This document shows, piece by piece, positions 7,080 to 13,550 of a stretch of DNA of 13,550 nucleotides. The notes below the pieces were generated by a model that was given only the letters and a program-made list of their open reading frames with translations, ran no database searches and was not told the DNA's origin. Both the position numbers and the translations under genes were made by a program. Each line of letters begins with the position of its first letter. Position 1 is the first letter of the stretch. The stretch spans positions 1-13,550 of the forward strand of contig URBN01000043.1 in NCBI GenBank assembly GCA_900546145.1. Reading direction: 5' to 3'. This stretch comes from an uncultured Desulfovibrio sp. (GTDB lineage: Bacteria; Desulfobacterota; Desulfovibrionia; Desulfovibrionales; Desulfovibrionaceae).

Positions 7080-7514
7080 ATGGCTCAGAATATTCATATC
7101 GGCTGTGATCACGCGGCTCTGGATCTTAAAAACATCATTATCCGTCAGCTCGAGGAGCGCGGCCTGACTGTCACAGATCATGGCACCTACACGCCGGAAA
7201 GCTGCGATTATCCCGACATAGCCCACGATGTCGCCCAGGCTGTTGAGAAAGAAACCGGAACGGGCATCCTGCTCTGCGGAACAGGCATTGGCATGTCCAT
7301 GGCAGCCAACCATCACAAGGGCATACGCGCAGCCCTCTGCACAACAGAACTTCACGCAAAGTTTGCCCGCAGGCATAACGATGCCAACATTCTCTGCCTC
7401 GGCGCGCGCATGACCGGCGTTGAACTCGCCAAAGCCATCGTTGAAGCGTTTCTGACCACAGATTTTGAAGGCGGACGCCATAAGCGCCGTATCGACAAAA
7501 TCCCCTGCTAACAC
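7080..7514 (+). CDS. rpiB: ribose-5-phosphate isomerase B
   Basis: 143 residues, the usual RpiB/LacAB length. It interconverts ribulose 5-phosphate and ribose 5-phosphate in the cytoplasmic pentose phosphate pathway and so supplies the substrate of Prs, which is encoded downstream. Visible motifs are GCDHAAL (8-14, substrate contact), LLCGTGIGMSMAAN (64-77) with Cys66 at the position of the catalytic cysteine in E. coli RpiB, and RRHNDANILCLGAR (97-110) with His99 for ring opening. The start is backed by GGAG six bases upstream (7070-7073). It follows the lolB-like gene by 38 bases with no terminator between, and cysS starts about 96 bases later. The TAA stop is included in the end coordinate. 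Confidence 0.93.
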
Positions 7515-7610
7515 AGCCCCTCATTTTTTCTTCACCCAAGGCTCCCTCTTCTCCAGAGAGAACCCGGTTTTTCGCAAAAACGCTCTTGCAGCATCCACGA
7601 AGGATATTTC

Positions 7611-9062
7611 ATGCAGATTTTCAATACAGCGTCCCGAAGCAAGGAAGAGTTCATCCCTATCCGCCCGGGAAAGGTTCACATGTACGTCTGCGGTGTCACC
7701 GTCTATGACCTCTGCCATATCGGGCATGCGCGCTCTGCGCTCGTCTTTGATGTCCTCGTCCGCTTCCTGCGCAGCAAGGGACTTGACGTAACCTTCGTGC
7801 GCAACTTCACGGACGTGGACGACAAGATTATCCGGCGCGCCAACACCGAAAACAAGGACTGGAAGGAAATCGCCGAGACGTACATCAACGCGTTCCATGA
7901 AGACATGGACGCGCTCGGCATACAGCGCGCGGACTTTGAGCCAAGGGCAACAGAAAACATTCAGAATATCATCAGCATCTGTCAGACTCTCGTTGACCAG
8001 GGAACCGCCTACGCGACTCCTTCCGGTGACGTATATTTCAGCGTGCGGGCTTTCCCGTCCTACGGCAAGCTCTCACATAGGGATATCGATGATATGCTTT
8101 CCGGCGCGCGTGTCGCTCCCGGAGAGGAGAAGAGGGATCCGCTCGACTTTGCCATCTGGAAAGCGACCAAGCCGGGTGAACCGTACTGGGAAAGCCCCTG
8201 GGGAAAGGGACGTCCCGGCTGGCACATCGAGTGCTCGGCCATGTCCAAACCCTACCTGCCCCTGGACATCCACGGCGGCGGCATGGATCTTGTCTTCCCC
8301 CACCACGAAAACGAAATCGCTCAGACAGAAGCGAGCTGCCACTGCCAGCTTGCCAAATACTGGATGCACAACGCCTTCGTGCAGATCAACTCTGAAAAGA
8401 TGTCCAAGAGCCTTGGCAACTTCAAGACGATCCGGGATATCCTCAAAACATGGCTCCCCGAAGTGCTCCGGTATTTTCTGCTCAGCAAGCATTACCGCTC
8501 CCCCATTGATTTCACGAGCGAAGGCATGGACGATGCGGAGCGCGCTCTTTCCCGCGTATATCAGAGCATGCGCGAAGCGGAAAAAGCGCTTACCCGCGCC
8601 AAGTGGAAAAAGACCGCGCTTCCTGAAGATCTCAAAAAGGAATGGGACAGCCTAGAAGATGCTTTCATCAGCGCTCTTGACGACGATCTGAATACCGCCC
8701 AGGCCCTGGGACATGTTTTTTCCATGACCCGCATCGTGAACCGCCTCCTCGATGACAAGGCTCTCAGAGCCTCCGAAGGAACAAAGGAAATCCTTACGTC
8801 CTACAGGGAGCGGCTTGGCCGCGTCGCCGGCATCACGGGGCTCTTCGGCGAGGATCCGGAAACGTTTCTTCAGAAGCTGCGCACCCGGCGCTGTGAGAAT
8901 CTCCACATCGACACTAGGAAGGTTGAAGATCTTCTGGCCCAGCGTCTCGAGGCCCGCAAAAATAAAGATTTCCAGCGCTCTGACGAAATCCGTGCCCAGA
9001 TTGCCGCCCTCGGCGTTGAAGTCCGTGACACTCCCGAAGGACAGGTCTGGGATCTCGCGTAA
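7611..9062 (+). CDS. cysS: cysteinyl-tRNA synthetase
   Basis: 483 residues, close to E. coli CysS. This class I enzyme charges tRNA-Cys with cysteine using ATP. Motifs in order: zinc ligand Cys27 in MYVCGVTVYD; the HIGH signature at 36-39; HIECSAM with zinc ligand Cys208; GGGMDLVFPHHENE, contributing zinc ligands His231 and Glu235; and KMSKS at 263-267. The helical anticodon-binding domain follows, and the C-terminus carries the family-typical KNKDFQRSDEIRAQIAALGV block. AAGGA six bases before the ATG (7600-7604) fixes the start. The 96-base gap after rpiB contains only a weak AT hairpin, so the two may share a transcript. A strong hairpin (9075-9110) lies just past the stop. Confidence 0.96.
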   Translation: MQIFNTASRSKEEFIPIRPGKVHMYVCGVTVYDLCHIGHARSALVFDVLVRFLRSKGLDVTFVRNFTDVDDKIIRRANTENKDWKEIAETYINAFHEDMDALGIQRADFEPRATENIQNIISICQTLVDQGTAYATPSGDVYFSVRAFPSYGKLSHRDIDDMLSGARVAPGEEKRDPLDFAIWKATKPGEPYWESPWGKGRPGWHIECSAMSKPYLPLDIHGGGMDLVFPHHENEIAQTEASCHCQLAKYWMHNAFVQINSEKMSKSLGNFKTIRDILKTWLPEVLRYFLLSKHYRSPIDFTSEGMDDAERALSRVYQSMREAEKALTRAKWKKTALPEDLKKEWDSLEDAFISALDDDLNTAQALGHVFSMTRIVNRLLDDKALRASEGTKEILTSYRERLGRVAGITGLFGEDPETFLQKLRTRRCENLHIDTRKVEDLLAQRLEARKNKDFQRSDEIRAQIAALGVEVRDTPEGQVWDLA

Positions 9063-9074
9063 ATTCTGGAAATG

Positions 9075-9110
9075 ACGTTCCCCGCCGGGGATTCTCCCTG
9101 CGGGGAACGT
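9075..9110 (+). terminator. 11-bp hairpin after cysS, terminator or attenuator
   Basis: ACGTTCCCCGC (9075-9085) and its exact reverse complement (9100-9110) enclose a 14-base loop, starting 12 bases after the cysS stop. The following sequence is T-rich but broken (TTCAGAAACTTTTCTTTC), so termination may be partial. Inside it, CCCCGCCGGGG (9080-9090) can form a competing short hairpin. Confidence 0.6.
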
Positions 9111-9144
9111 TTCAGAAACTTTTCTTTCAGAGGTAAGGTTTAGC

Positions 9145-10548
9145 ATGGCCCCGAAAAAAATCTCACGCCTGTTCCGCCTTGCTGCGAGCATCACTCTCTT
9201 TGTCTTCACTCTTTCCGCCCTCTGGCAGGCTCCCGCACAGGCATTTTTCTTTGGCGGCGTCTCCCTGAAAGACGAAAAGGAAATGGGACACAAGTTTGAC
9301 GTCATGATCCGCTCCAACCTGCCCATCGTGCAGGATCCCGAAGTGAGCGAATACGTGCGCTATCTTGTGGAGCGCATCGCCTCCTCCATTCCTCCGCAGC
9401 CCTTCAATTTTCATTCGGCCGTCATCCTGCACAACGCCATGAACGCCTTCGCCGTTCCCGGCGGGTACGTTTACGTCTTTACCGGACTACTTATGAACTT
9501 CACGAGCGAGGATCAGGTGGCCGGCGTGCTCTGTCACGAACTGGCTCACGTGACCCAGCGTCACGTGGCAAGCCGTATTGAAAAGGCGCAGATGATTACC
9601 CTGGGATCCCTGCTGCTCGCTATTGCCGGCGTGGCCGCGGGCGCCGGCGGTGCGGCCGCGGCTGCTTCCTTCGGAGCCGGACAGTCGGCGCTGCTGAGCT
9701 ACAGCCGTGCCGACGAAACGGAGGCCGACCAGATCGGCATGCAGTATCTCATCAAGGCAGGTTACCCGCCGGTAGGACTCGTGAACGGATTTAAAATCCT
9801 CCGTCAGAAAAGCTGGATGAGCGGAACCCACGTTCCCACGTATCTTTCCACGCACCCGGACATTGGGGATCGTATTACGGGAATCACGGCCCGTATAAAG
9901 ACGATGCCGCTTTCCATTCAGAACAAATCCTTCGACAACAGACGCTTCCAGCGCATGCAGGTTCTCCTCTGGGGCCGTTACGGGGACGCGCAGGCAGCCC
10001 TGCAGCGTTTCCGTGGCTCGGATGCGCTGTCGCTCATGGGCAGGGGGATGGTTTACTCGCGGCAGAACAACGTTGTCGAAGCGGAAAAAGCCTTTTCCGC
10101 CGCGGTCGCCGCAGCACCTTCGGATCCGCTTGTCCTCAGGGAAGCCGGGATATTCGAATACCGCAAAGGGGATTCGCAGAAATCCAATCAGCTTCTCTCC
10201 CGGGCGACGGGTATCGATCCCAGGGATTTCATGGCCCGCTTTTTCCTTGCCCGCCTGCTTGATGACAGCGGCAGGCACAGCGAAGCCCAGGCCCAGTTCC
10301 GCGATGTCCTGCGCTACGTACCCGAGGAATCCGATGTTCACGAGGCCCTCGCGCGGAGCTACGGCGGCACCGGCAGACAGGCGCTCGCGTACATCCATAT
10401 GACGTACGCCGCTCTGTACGCCCAAAGAAAGGAACTCGCCGAACGCTATTATGACAGGGCCAAAGGCCTTTCATCCTCAGCTCCCGGCGATTTTCAGAAA
10501 CTTTCCACCATTTATAAGGAACGCGTAGAAATATGGAAAAAGATGTAA
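9145..10548 (+). CDS. bepA: periplasmic M48-family metalloprotease with C-terminal TPRs, BepA-like
   Basis: 467 residues. A signal peptide with a cleavage site near APAQA/FFF is followed by an M48 zinc peptidase domain. The zinc signature HELAH lies at 131-135, with a third ligand in ETEAD (Glu193) and the conserved STHPDIGDRI block containing His237. Between them is the Gly/Ala-rich hydrophobic segment (about 151-182) seen in BepA/YfgC proteins. Residues from about 280 on read as TPR-like helices. Length and architecture match E. coli BepA, which assists or degrades outer-membrane proteins such as LptD during assembly. The substrate here is inferred. The start is backed by TAAGG six bases upstream. 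The TAA stop overlaps the N-terminal codons of hslV by 16 bases, which suggests coupled expression of two proteolytic proteins from different compartments. Confidence 0.87.
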   Translation: MAPKKISRLFRLAASITLFVFTLSALWQAPAQAFFFGGVSLKDEKEMGHKFDVMIRSNLPIVQDPEVSEYVRYLVERIASSIPPQPFNFHSAVILHNAMNAFAVPGGYVYVFTGLLMNFTSEDQVAGVLCHELAHVTQRHVASRIEKAQMITLGSLLLAIAGVAAGAGGAAAAASFGAGQSALLSYSRADETEADQIGMQYLIKAGYPPVGLVNGFKILRQKSWMSGTHVPTYLSTHPDIGDRITGITARIKTMPLSIQNKSFDNRRFQRMQVLLWGRYGDAQAALQRFRGSDALSLMGRGMVYSRQNNVVEAEKAFSAAVAAAPSDPLVLREAGIFEYRKGDSQKSNQLLSRATGIDPRDFMARFFLARLLDDSGRHSEAQAQFRDVLRYVPEESDVHEALARSYGGTGRQALAYIHMTYAALYAQRKELAERYYDRAKGLSSSAPGDFQKLSTIYKERVEIWKKM

Positions 10549-11090
10549 ACAGCCCCATGGACATGCATGCCACAACCATTCTGGCCATTAAGAAGAACGG
10601 GCACGTGGCGATGGCCGGCGATGGTCAGGTTACCCTCGGCCAGACCATGATCATGAAGCACACGGCGCGCAAAATCCGCCGTGTGGGAGATGGGAACATT
10701 CTGGCAGGCTTTGCCGGAACCACGGCCGACGCCTTCACCCTCTTCGAACTTTTCGAGGCCAAGCTGAAGGAGTACCACGGCAACCTGACCCGGGCCGCAG
10801 TGGAACTCACCAAACAGTGGCGCAGGGACAAATACCTTCAGAAACTGGAAGCCATGCTTCTCCTGGCCGACAGGGAACACATTCTCCTGCTTTCCGGCAC
10901 GGGCGACGTCATTGAACCGGATGATAACGTAGCGGCCATCGGTTCAGGCGGTCCCTATGCCCTGGCTGCGGCCAGAGCTCTTCTGCGCCACTCGGACCTC
11001 GATGCGGAAACCATCGCGCGCGATTCCATGCAGATCGCAAGCGAAATCTGCGTCTACACAAACGATCACTTCACTGTCGAAACACTTTAG
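10533..11090 (+). CDS. hslV: HslV, peptidase subunit of the HslUV (ClpQY) protease
   Basis: 185 residues. The proteasome-like core opens with ATTILAIKKNGHVAMAGDG, in which Thr14 is the expected N-terminal nucleophile after propeptide removal. Other family blocks are GQTMIMKHTARKIRRV, GFAGTTADAFTLFELFE, GSGGPYALAAARALL and ICVYTNDHFTVE. HslV forms a two-ring dodecamer in the cytoplasm and is activated by the HslU ATPase to degrade misfolded or regulatory proteins. The start is not settled. The ATG at 10533 overlaps the M48 gene by 16 bases and has AAGGA 13 bases upstream (rather far). ATGs at 10557 and 10563 would give shorter propeptides more like other HslV proteins, but they have no ribosome binding site and would rely on coupling to the M48 stop. 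hslU is not adjacent; ispE begins 35 bases downstream. Confidence 0.93.
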   Translation: MEKDVNSPMDMHATTILAIKKNGHVAMAGDGQVTLGQTMIMKHTARKIRRVGDGNILAGFAGTTADAFTLFELFEAKLKEYHGNLTRAAVELTKQWRRDKYLQKLEAMLLLADREHILLLSGTGDVIEPDDNVAAIGSGGPYALAAARALLRHSDLDAETIARDSMQIASEICVYTNDHFTVETL

Positions 11091-11125
11091 CCGGCCATGG
11101 ACGCCTGAAGAAGGGACACGGACAC

Positions 11126-12070
11126 GTGAACGCGCGCATCTCCTCCTCCGGAAATACGGAAGAAATCAGGCTCACCGCGGGCTGTAAGATCAATATAGGC
11201 CTTACCATCACAGGACGGCGGGCTGACGGATTTCATCTTATCGATTCGCTTTTCTTCCCTCTTGACGAACCTCATGATGAGCTTTTCGTCCGGGAGATGG
11301 CCGATGAAGCAATACGCGTGGAATGCGCTGAAGAGGGAATTGATATCCGGAACAATACGCTGACAAAGGCCTGGGAAGTTTTCAGAAAACATACCGGAAA
11401 AGCGCCCGGTCTACACGTCCGCCTGGTAAAGGGGATTCCCTGGGGAGCGGGGCTCGGAGGCGGGAGCTCCGATGCGGCCGTTCTGCTGCTCTTCCTCAGA
11501 AACTGGCTGGAAAGACAAAGCGGCGGGCTTCGTGTGAGCGATGGGGAAATGGCTGCCATGGCCTGCGGGGTGGGAGCCGATGTCCCCTTCTTCCTGACCC
11601 GGACGCCGATGCGGGTAACCGGCATCGGAGACAGGCTCACGCCCTGCTCTGTTTCCCTCCCCGGCAATGAACTTCTCCTCGTTACGCCTGATATCCGGGT
11701 TTCCACCCCATGGGCCTACAAGGCTTTTGACGGGCTGGTTCCGGGCTTTTCCGCGAAGCCTGCGCCCCCTGCACAAACGGTGCCGGCAGCCTTGACAACG
11801 ACTCACGAAGAAGATAAGGGAATCAGTCTATTGTGTACTCCAGGCAACGCGTTCGTGAACGATCTCGAAACCGCAGTATTTCCCCGGTACCCGGAATTAG
11901 CAGATATTAAGCGTTCGCTGCTTGAACTTGGCGCGGCAGCAGCCTCCATGAGCGGAAGCGGTTCCAGCATCTTCGGAATTTTCTCCGACGCGGCGGTTGC
12001 GCGCAGTGCCGAAAGAGAGCTTTCCACAAACTGGCCCGTACACCATTTGCATATTCGTACTGGGATGTAG
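11126..12070 (+). CDS. ispE: 4-diphosphocytidyl-2-C-methyl-D-erythritol kinase
   Basis: 314 residues of the GHMP kinase superfamily. It phosphorylates CDP-methylerythritol in the MEP pathway for isoprenoid precursors. Motifs are KINIGL (21-26, with the likely catalytic Lys21), RADGFH (32-37), the ATP loop GAGLGGGSSDAA (107-118), GADVPFF (150-156, with catalytic Asp152), and the C-terminal glycine motif MSGSGSSIFGIF. It is somewhat longer than E. coli IspE, partly through a Pro/Ala/Thr-rich insert around 206-232. The start is GTG, with AAGGG ten bases upstream. The last two codons and the TAG stop lie inside the tRNA-Gln gene, which begins at 12061. Adjacency to prs downstream matches the E. 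coli ispE-prs arrangement. Confidence 0.93.
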   Translation: MNARISSSGNTEEIRLTAGCKINIGLTITGRRADGFHLIDSLFFPLDEPHDELFVREMADEAIRVECAEEGIDIRNNTLTKAWEVFRKHTGKAPGLHVRLVKGIPWGAGLGGGSSDAAVLLLFLRNWLERQSGGLRVSDGEMAAMACGVGADVPFFLTRTPMRVTGIGDRLTPCSVSLPGNELLLVTPDIRVSTPWAYKAFDGLVPGFSAKPAPPAQTVPAALTTTHEEDKGISLLCTPGNAFVNDLETAVFPRYPELADIKRSLLELGAAAASMSGSGSSIFGIFSDAAVARSAERELSTNWPVHHLHIRTGM

Positions 12071-12136
12071 CCAAGCGGTCAAGGCAACGGGTTTTGGCTC
12101 CGTTATTCGAAGGTTCAATTCCTTCCATCCCAGCCA
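12061..12136 (+). tRNA. tRNA-Gln (anticodon TTG)
   Basis: A 76-base cloverleaf. The acceptor strand TGGGATG (12061-12067) pairs fully with CATCCCA (12126-12132), followed by discriminator G and an encoded CCA (12134-12136). The D arm contains AGCGGTCAAGG. The anticodon arm is ACGGG-TTTTGGC-TCCGT (last pair G-T), with anticodon TTG reading CAA. The T arm contains GGTTCAATTCC. The U-A start of the acceptor and G73 are typical of bacterial tRNA-Gln. Bases 12061-12070 are shared with the 3' end of ispE, whose TAG stop is tRNA positions 8-10. prs starts 45 bases after the CCA. Confidence 0.96.
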
Positions 12137-12181
12137 TAACCCCTGAGCTTTTCACCACCGGGCGGGGCAAGGCAGAGCAGC

Positions 12182-13129
12182 ATGATGAACGACTTAAAGA
12201 TTGTCACAGGAACTTCGAATCCTGAACTGGCCAAGGCCATTTGTGATCACCTTGGCTGTCAGTTAACCCAGACACTGGCCACCACTTTCAGTGATGGCGA
12301 ACTTCGCGTCGAAATTGGAGCCAATGTCCGCGGCGACGATGTCTTCGTTGTGCAGCCCACGTGTCCTCCGGATGTAAACCGCAACCTCATTCAGCTCTGC
12401 CTCATGTGCGATGCCCTGAAGCGTGCCTCGGCCGGCCGCATCACCGCCGTCGTGCCGTATTACGGATATGCCCGTCAGGACCGCAAGGTGAGCCCGAGGG
12501 CTCCCATCAGCGCCAAACTGGTTGCCGACTGCATCACGGTTGCCGGTGCCCAGCGCCTTGTCACCATTGACCTCCACGCCGGACAGATTCAGGGCTTCTT
12601 CAACTGCCCTGTTGATAACCTTTTCGCCACCCCTGTCATGCTCGATCCCCTGCGCGAAGCCATGGAAGGCGATCCGGTCATCGTTTCTCCCGATGCCGGC
12701 GGCGTGGAACGCGCCCGCTCCTACGCGAAGCGTCTGAGCGCTCCTCTCGCCATCGTGGACAAGCGCCGCGACAAGCCCAATCAGGCTCAGGCCATGCACG
12801 TCATCGGCGATGTCAAAGGCAAAACGGCCATCATCGTCGACGACATGATCGACACGGCAGGCACGCTGTGCGCAGCTTCTGAAGTCCTGCTCGAAAATGG
12901 CGCCACAAAAATTATCGCCTGCGCCACCCACGCCGTTCTCTCCGGTCCGGCCATTGACCGCATCAATGCCACTGAATCCCTCAATGCGGTCTTCGTTACG
13001 GACACCATTCCTCTGGGAGAGAAAAAGGAACGCTGCTCCAAGCTCCATGTCGTAGGCGTAGGCTCGCTCCTCGGAAAGGCCATTTCCAATATTCACACCG
13101 GCTCTTCCGTCAGCGTTCTTTTTGTCTAG
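12182..13129 (+). CDS. prs: ribose-phosphate pyrophosphokinase (PRPP synthetase)
   Basis: 315 residues, the standard length. It makes PRPP from ribose 5-phosphate and ATP in the cytoplasm, feeding purine, pyrimidine, NAD, histidine and tryptophan synthesis and the Hpt reaction encoded earlier in the window. Motifs are FSDGELRVEI (37-46), PYYGYARQDRK (92-102, ATP contact), DLHAGQIQGFFN (130-141, metal/ribose-phosphate region), SPDAGGVERARSYAKRL (169-185), the catalytic flexible loop with Lys194/Arg196, and the PRPP loop DDMIDTAGT (220-228). Two ATGs occur in tandem (12182 and 12185). AAGG at 12169-12172 is nine bases from the first. It lies 45 bases after tRNA-Gln with no terminator between, and may be cotranscribed with ispE and the tRNA. 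Confidence 0.96.
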   Translation: MMNDLKIVTGTSNPELAKAICDHLGCQLTQTLATTFSDGELRVEIGANVRGDDVFVVQPTCPPDVNRNLIQLCLMCDALKRASAGRITAVVPYYGYARQDRKVSPRAPISAKLVADCITVAGAQRLVTIDLHAGQIQGFFNCPVDNLFATPVMLDPLREAMEGDPVIVSPDAGGVERARSYAKRLSAPLAIVDKRRDKPNQAQAMHVIGDVKGKTAIIVDDMIDTAGTLCAASEVLLENGATKIIACATHAVLSGPAIDRINATESLNAVFVTDTIPLGEKKERCSKLHVVGVGSLLGKAISNIHTGSSVSVLFV

Positions 13130-13160
13130 TTCCGTGTACTGCGGACAGGCAAACCTCCTG

Positions 13161-13188
13161 TACAATTCATCTTCGCGCCCTGCGGCGC
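13161..13188 (+). promoter_or_regulatory. candidate -10 box and leader hairpin before rplY
   Basis: TACAAT (13161-13166) matches the -10 consensus at five of six positions but has no recognisable -35 at the proper distance. Downstream, GCGCC-CTGC-GGCGC (13175-13188) forms a 5-bp GC stem, ending two bases before the AAGGAG ribosome binding site (13191-13196) of rplY. The hairpin lacks a T-tract, so it is not a terminator. A leader control element or simple spacer are both possible. Confidence 0.3.
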
Positions 13189-13204
13189 TTAAGGAGTAAA
13201 TATT

Positions 13205-13550
13205 ATGGCTATCGAAAAAACCCTCTGTGCCCAGAAGAGAGAAGGCGCCGGCAAAGGCGTCGCTCACCGTCTGCGTGCGCAGTCCCTTGTTCCCGGCGTC
13301 TTCTACAACCGCAAGGGCGAAAACATCAATGTGCAGGTTCCTTCCCTGCCTCTCGAACAGCTCTACTTTGAAATCGGCAACACCACCGTTTTCAACCTTG
13401 AGATTGACGACAACGGCAAGAAGACCACATATCCCTGCTTCTTCTGGGACGTGCAGAAGCATCCTTACAAGAAGCGCTTCACCCATATCGATTACTACGG
13501 TGTTGATCTCGATCAGGAAATCACGGTTGACGTGCCCGTCGAATTCACCG
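13205..13550 (+). CDS. rplY: 50S ribosomal protein L25 / Ctc (5' part, cut by window end)
   Basis: The frame from ATG 13205 stays open to the window edge, giving 115 codons. It reads MAIEKTLCAQKREGAGKGVA, then a LRAQSLVPGVFYNRKGENI segment, later HPYKKRFTHIDYYGVD, and ends in EITVDVPVEFT. This matches the L25/Ctc family: the N-terminal 5S-rRNA-binding beta domain (through about residue 95, including the H-x-D-Y segment) followed by the start of the C-terminal TL5/Ctc domain (VDVPVEF). L25 binds 5S rRNA in the large ribosomal subunit, and the longer Ctc form is a general-stress version. AAGGAG eight bases before the ATG is a strong ribosome binding site. The gene is 75 bases after prs. In many bacteria pth follows next, but that lies outside the window. 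Confidence 0.95.
   Translation, partial: MAIEKTLCAQKREGAGKGVAHRLRAQSLVPGVFYNRKGENINVQVPSLPLEQLYFEIGNTTVFNLEIDDNGKKTTYPCFFWDVQKHPYKKRFTHIDYYGVDLDQEITVDVPVEFT

Noticed and set aside
7567..7581. GTTTTT-CGC-AAAAAC hairpin upstream of cysS, considered as a leader regulator such as a T-box
   Set aside because: It is a six-bp, mostly A-T stem with none of the conserved T-box elements, and T-boxes are not expected in this type of organism.
9487..10425. 312-codon open frame on the minus strand opposite the M48 protease gene
   Set aside because: It is a codon-bias shadow of a gene with intact HELAH and ETEAD motifs, with no family resemblance of its own.
12263..13486. 407-codon open frame on the minus strand opposite prs and rplY
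   Set aside because: It lies fully antisense to two clear genes whose protein motifs are intact, spans their junction, and its translation shows no recognisable domain. Long antisense frames are common opposite GC-biased codons.

Overview
The window looks like ordinary core chromosome from a Gram-negative bacterium with an outer membrane. It carries lipoprotein signal peptides, a LolB-like lipoprotein and a BepA-like periplasmic protease. The gene set and order (hpt and a zinc-ribbon/DUF3426 gene, a short ArgA-type acetyltransferase, an RpoH-family sigma factor, a TPR lipoprotein, lolB-like, rpiB, cysS, M48 peptidase, hslV, ispE, tRNA-Gln, prs, rplY) fit a sulfate-reducer-type Desulfovibrionaceae genome. 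That placement is an inference from remembered gene order and protein flavour, not a database result. I see no mobile element, CRISPR array, rRNA or phage gene.

Left part (about 1-2820): a minus-strand block. A 17-bp-spaced promoter near 2787-2815 appears to drive a secreted TlpA-type thioredoxin gene. Its stop codon lies 10 bases before a short GNAT acetyltransferase of the N-acetylglutamate synthase type. A strong 12-bp hairpin (1622-1664) ends that unit. Next come hpt (purine salvage) and, 44 bases further, a membrane-anchored zinc-ribbon/DUF3426 protein of unknown role whose distal part is clearly AT-richer than the rest. The first 47 bases may hold the tail of a plus-strand gene.

Middle (about 2820-9110): a divergent intergenic region of about 300 bases leads into the plus-strand run. 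The first gene is an RpoH-family sigma factor with an unusually long (about 175 residue) acidic, low-complexity N-terminal extension. Its leader has a GC hairpin abutting the ribosome binding site. Its stop overlaps the start of a TPR lipoprotein gene (ATGA). A LolB-like lipoprotein, ribose-5-phosphate isomerase B and cysteinyl-tRNA synthetase follow. A perfect 11-bp hairpin after cysS may terminate or attenuate.

Right part (about 9145-13550): a BepA-like M48 protease with TPRs overlaps hslV, the peptidase subunit of HslUV; no hslU is in the window. ispE (isoprenoid synthesis) follows, and its last codons and stop lie inside a tRNA-Gln(UUG) gene. Then come prs (PRPP synthesis) and the first 115 codons of rplY (ribosomal protein L25/Ctc).

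The genes group loosely into protein and envelope quality control (sigma-32, TPR lipoprotein, LolB, M48 protease, HslV, thioredoxin) and nucleotide/PRPP and translation housekeeping (hpt, rpiB, prs, cysS, tRNA-Gln, rplY). lolB, ispE and prs are also neighbours in E. coli; here rpiB-cysS-M48-hslV sit between lolB and ispE. I found no convincing undescribed multi-gene system. The best leads are the ispE/tRNA-Gln overlap, the extended RpoH with its leader hairpin, and the hslV gene without hslU.
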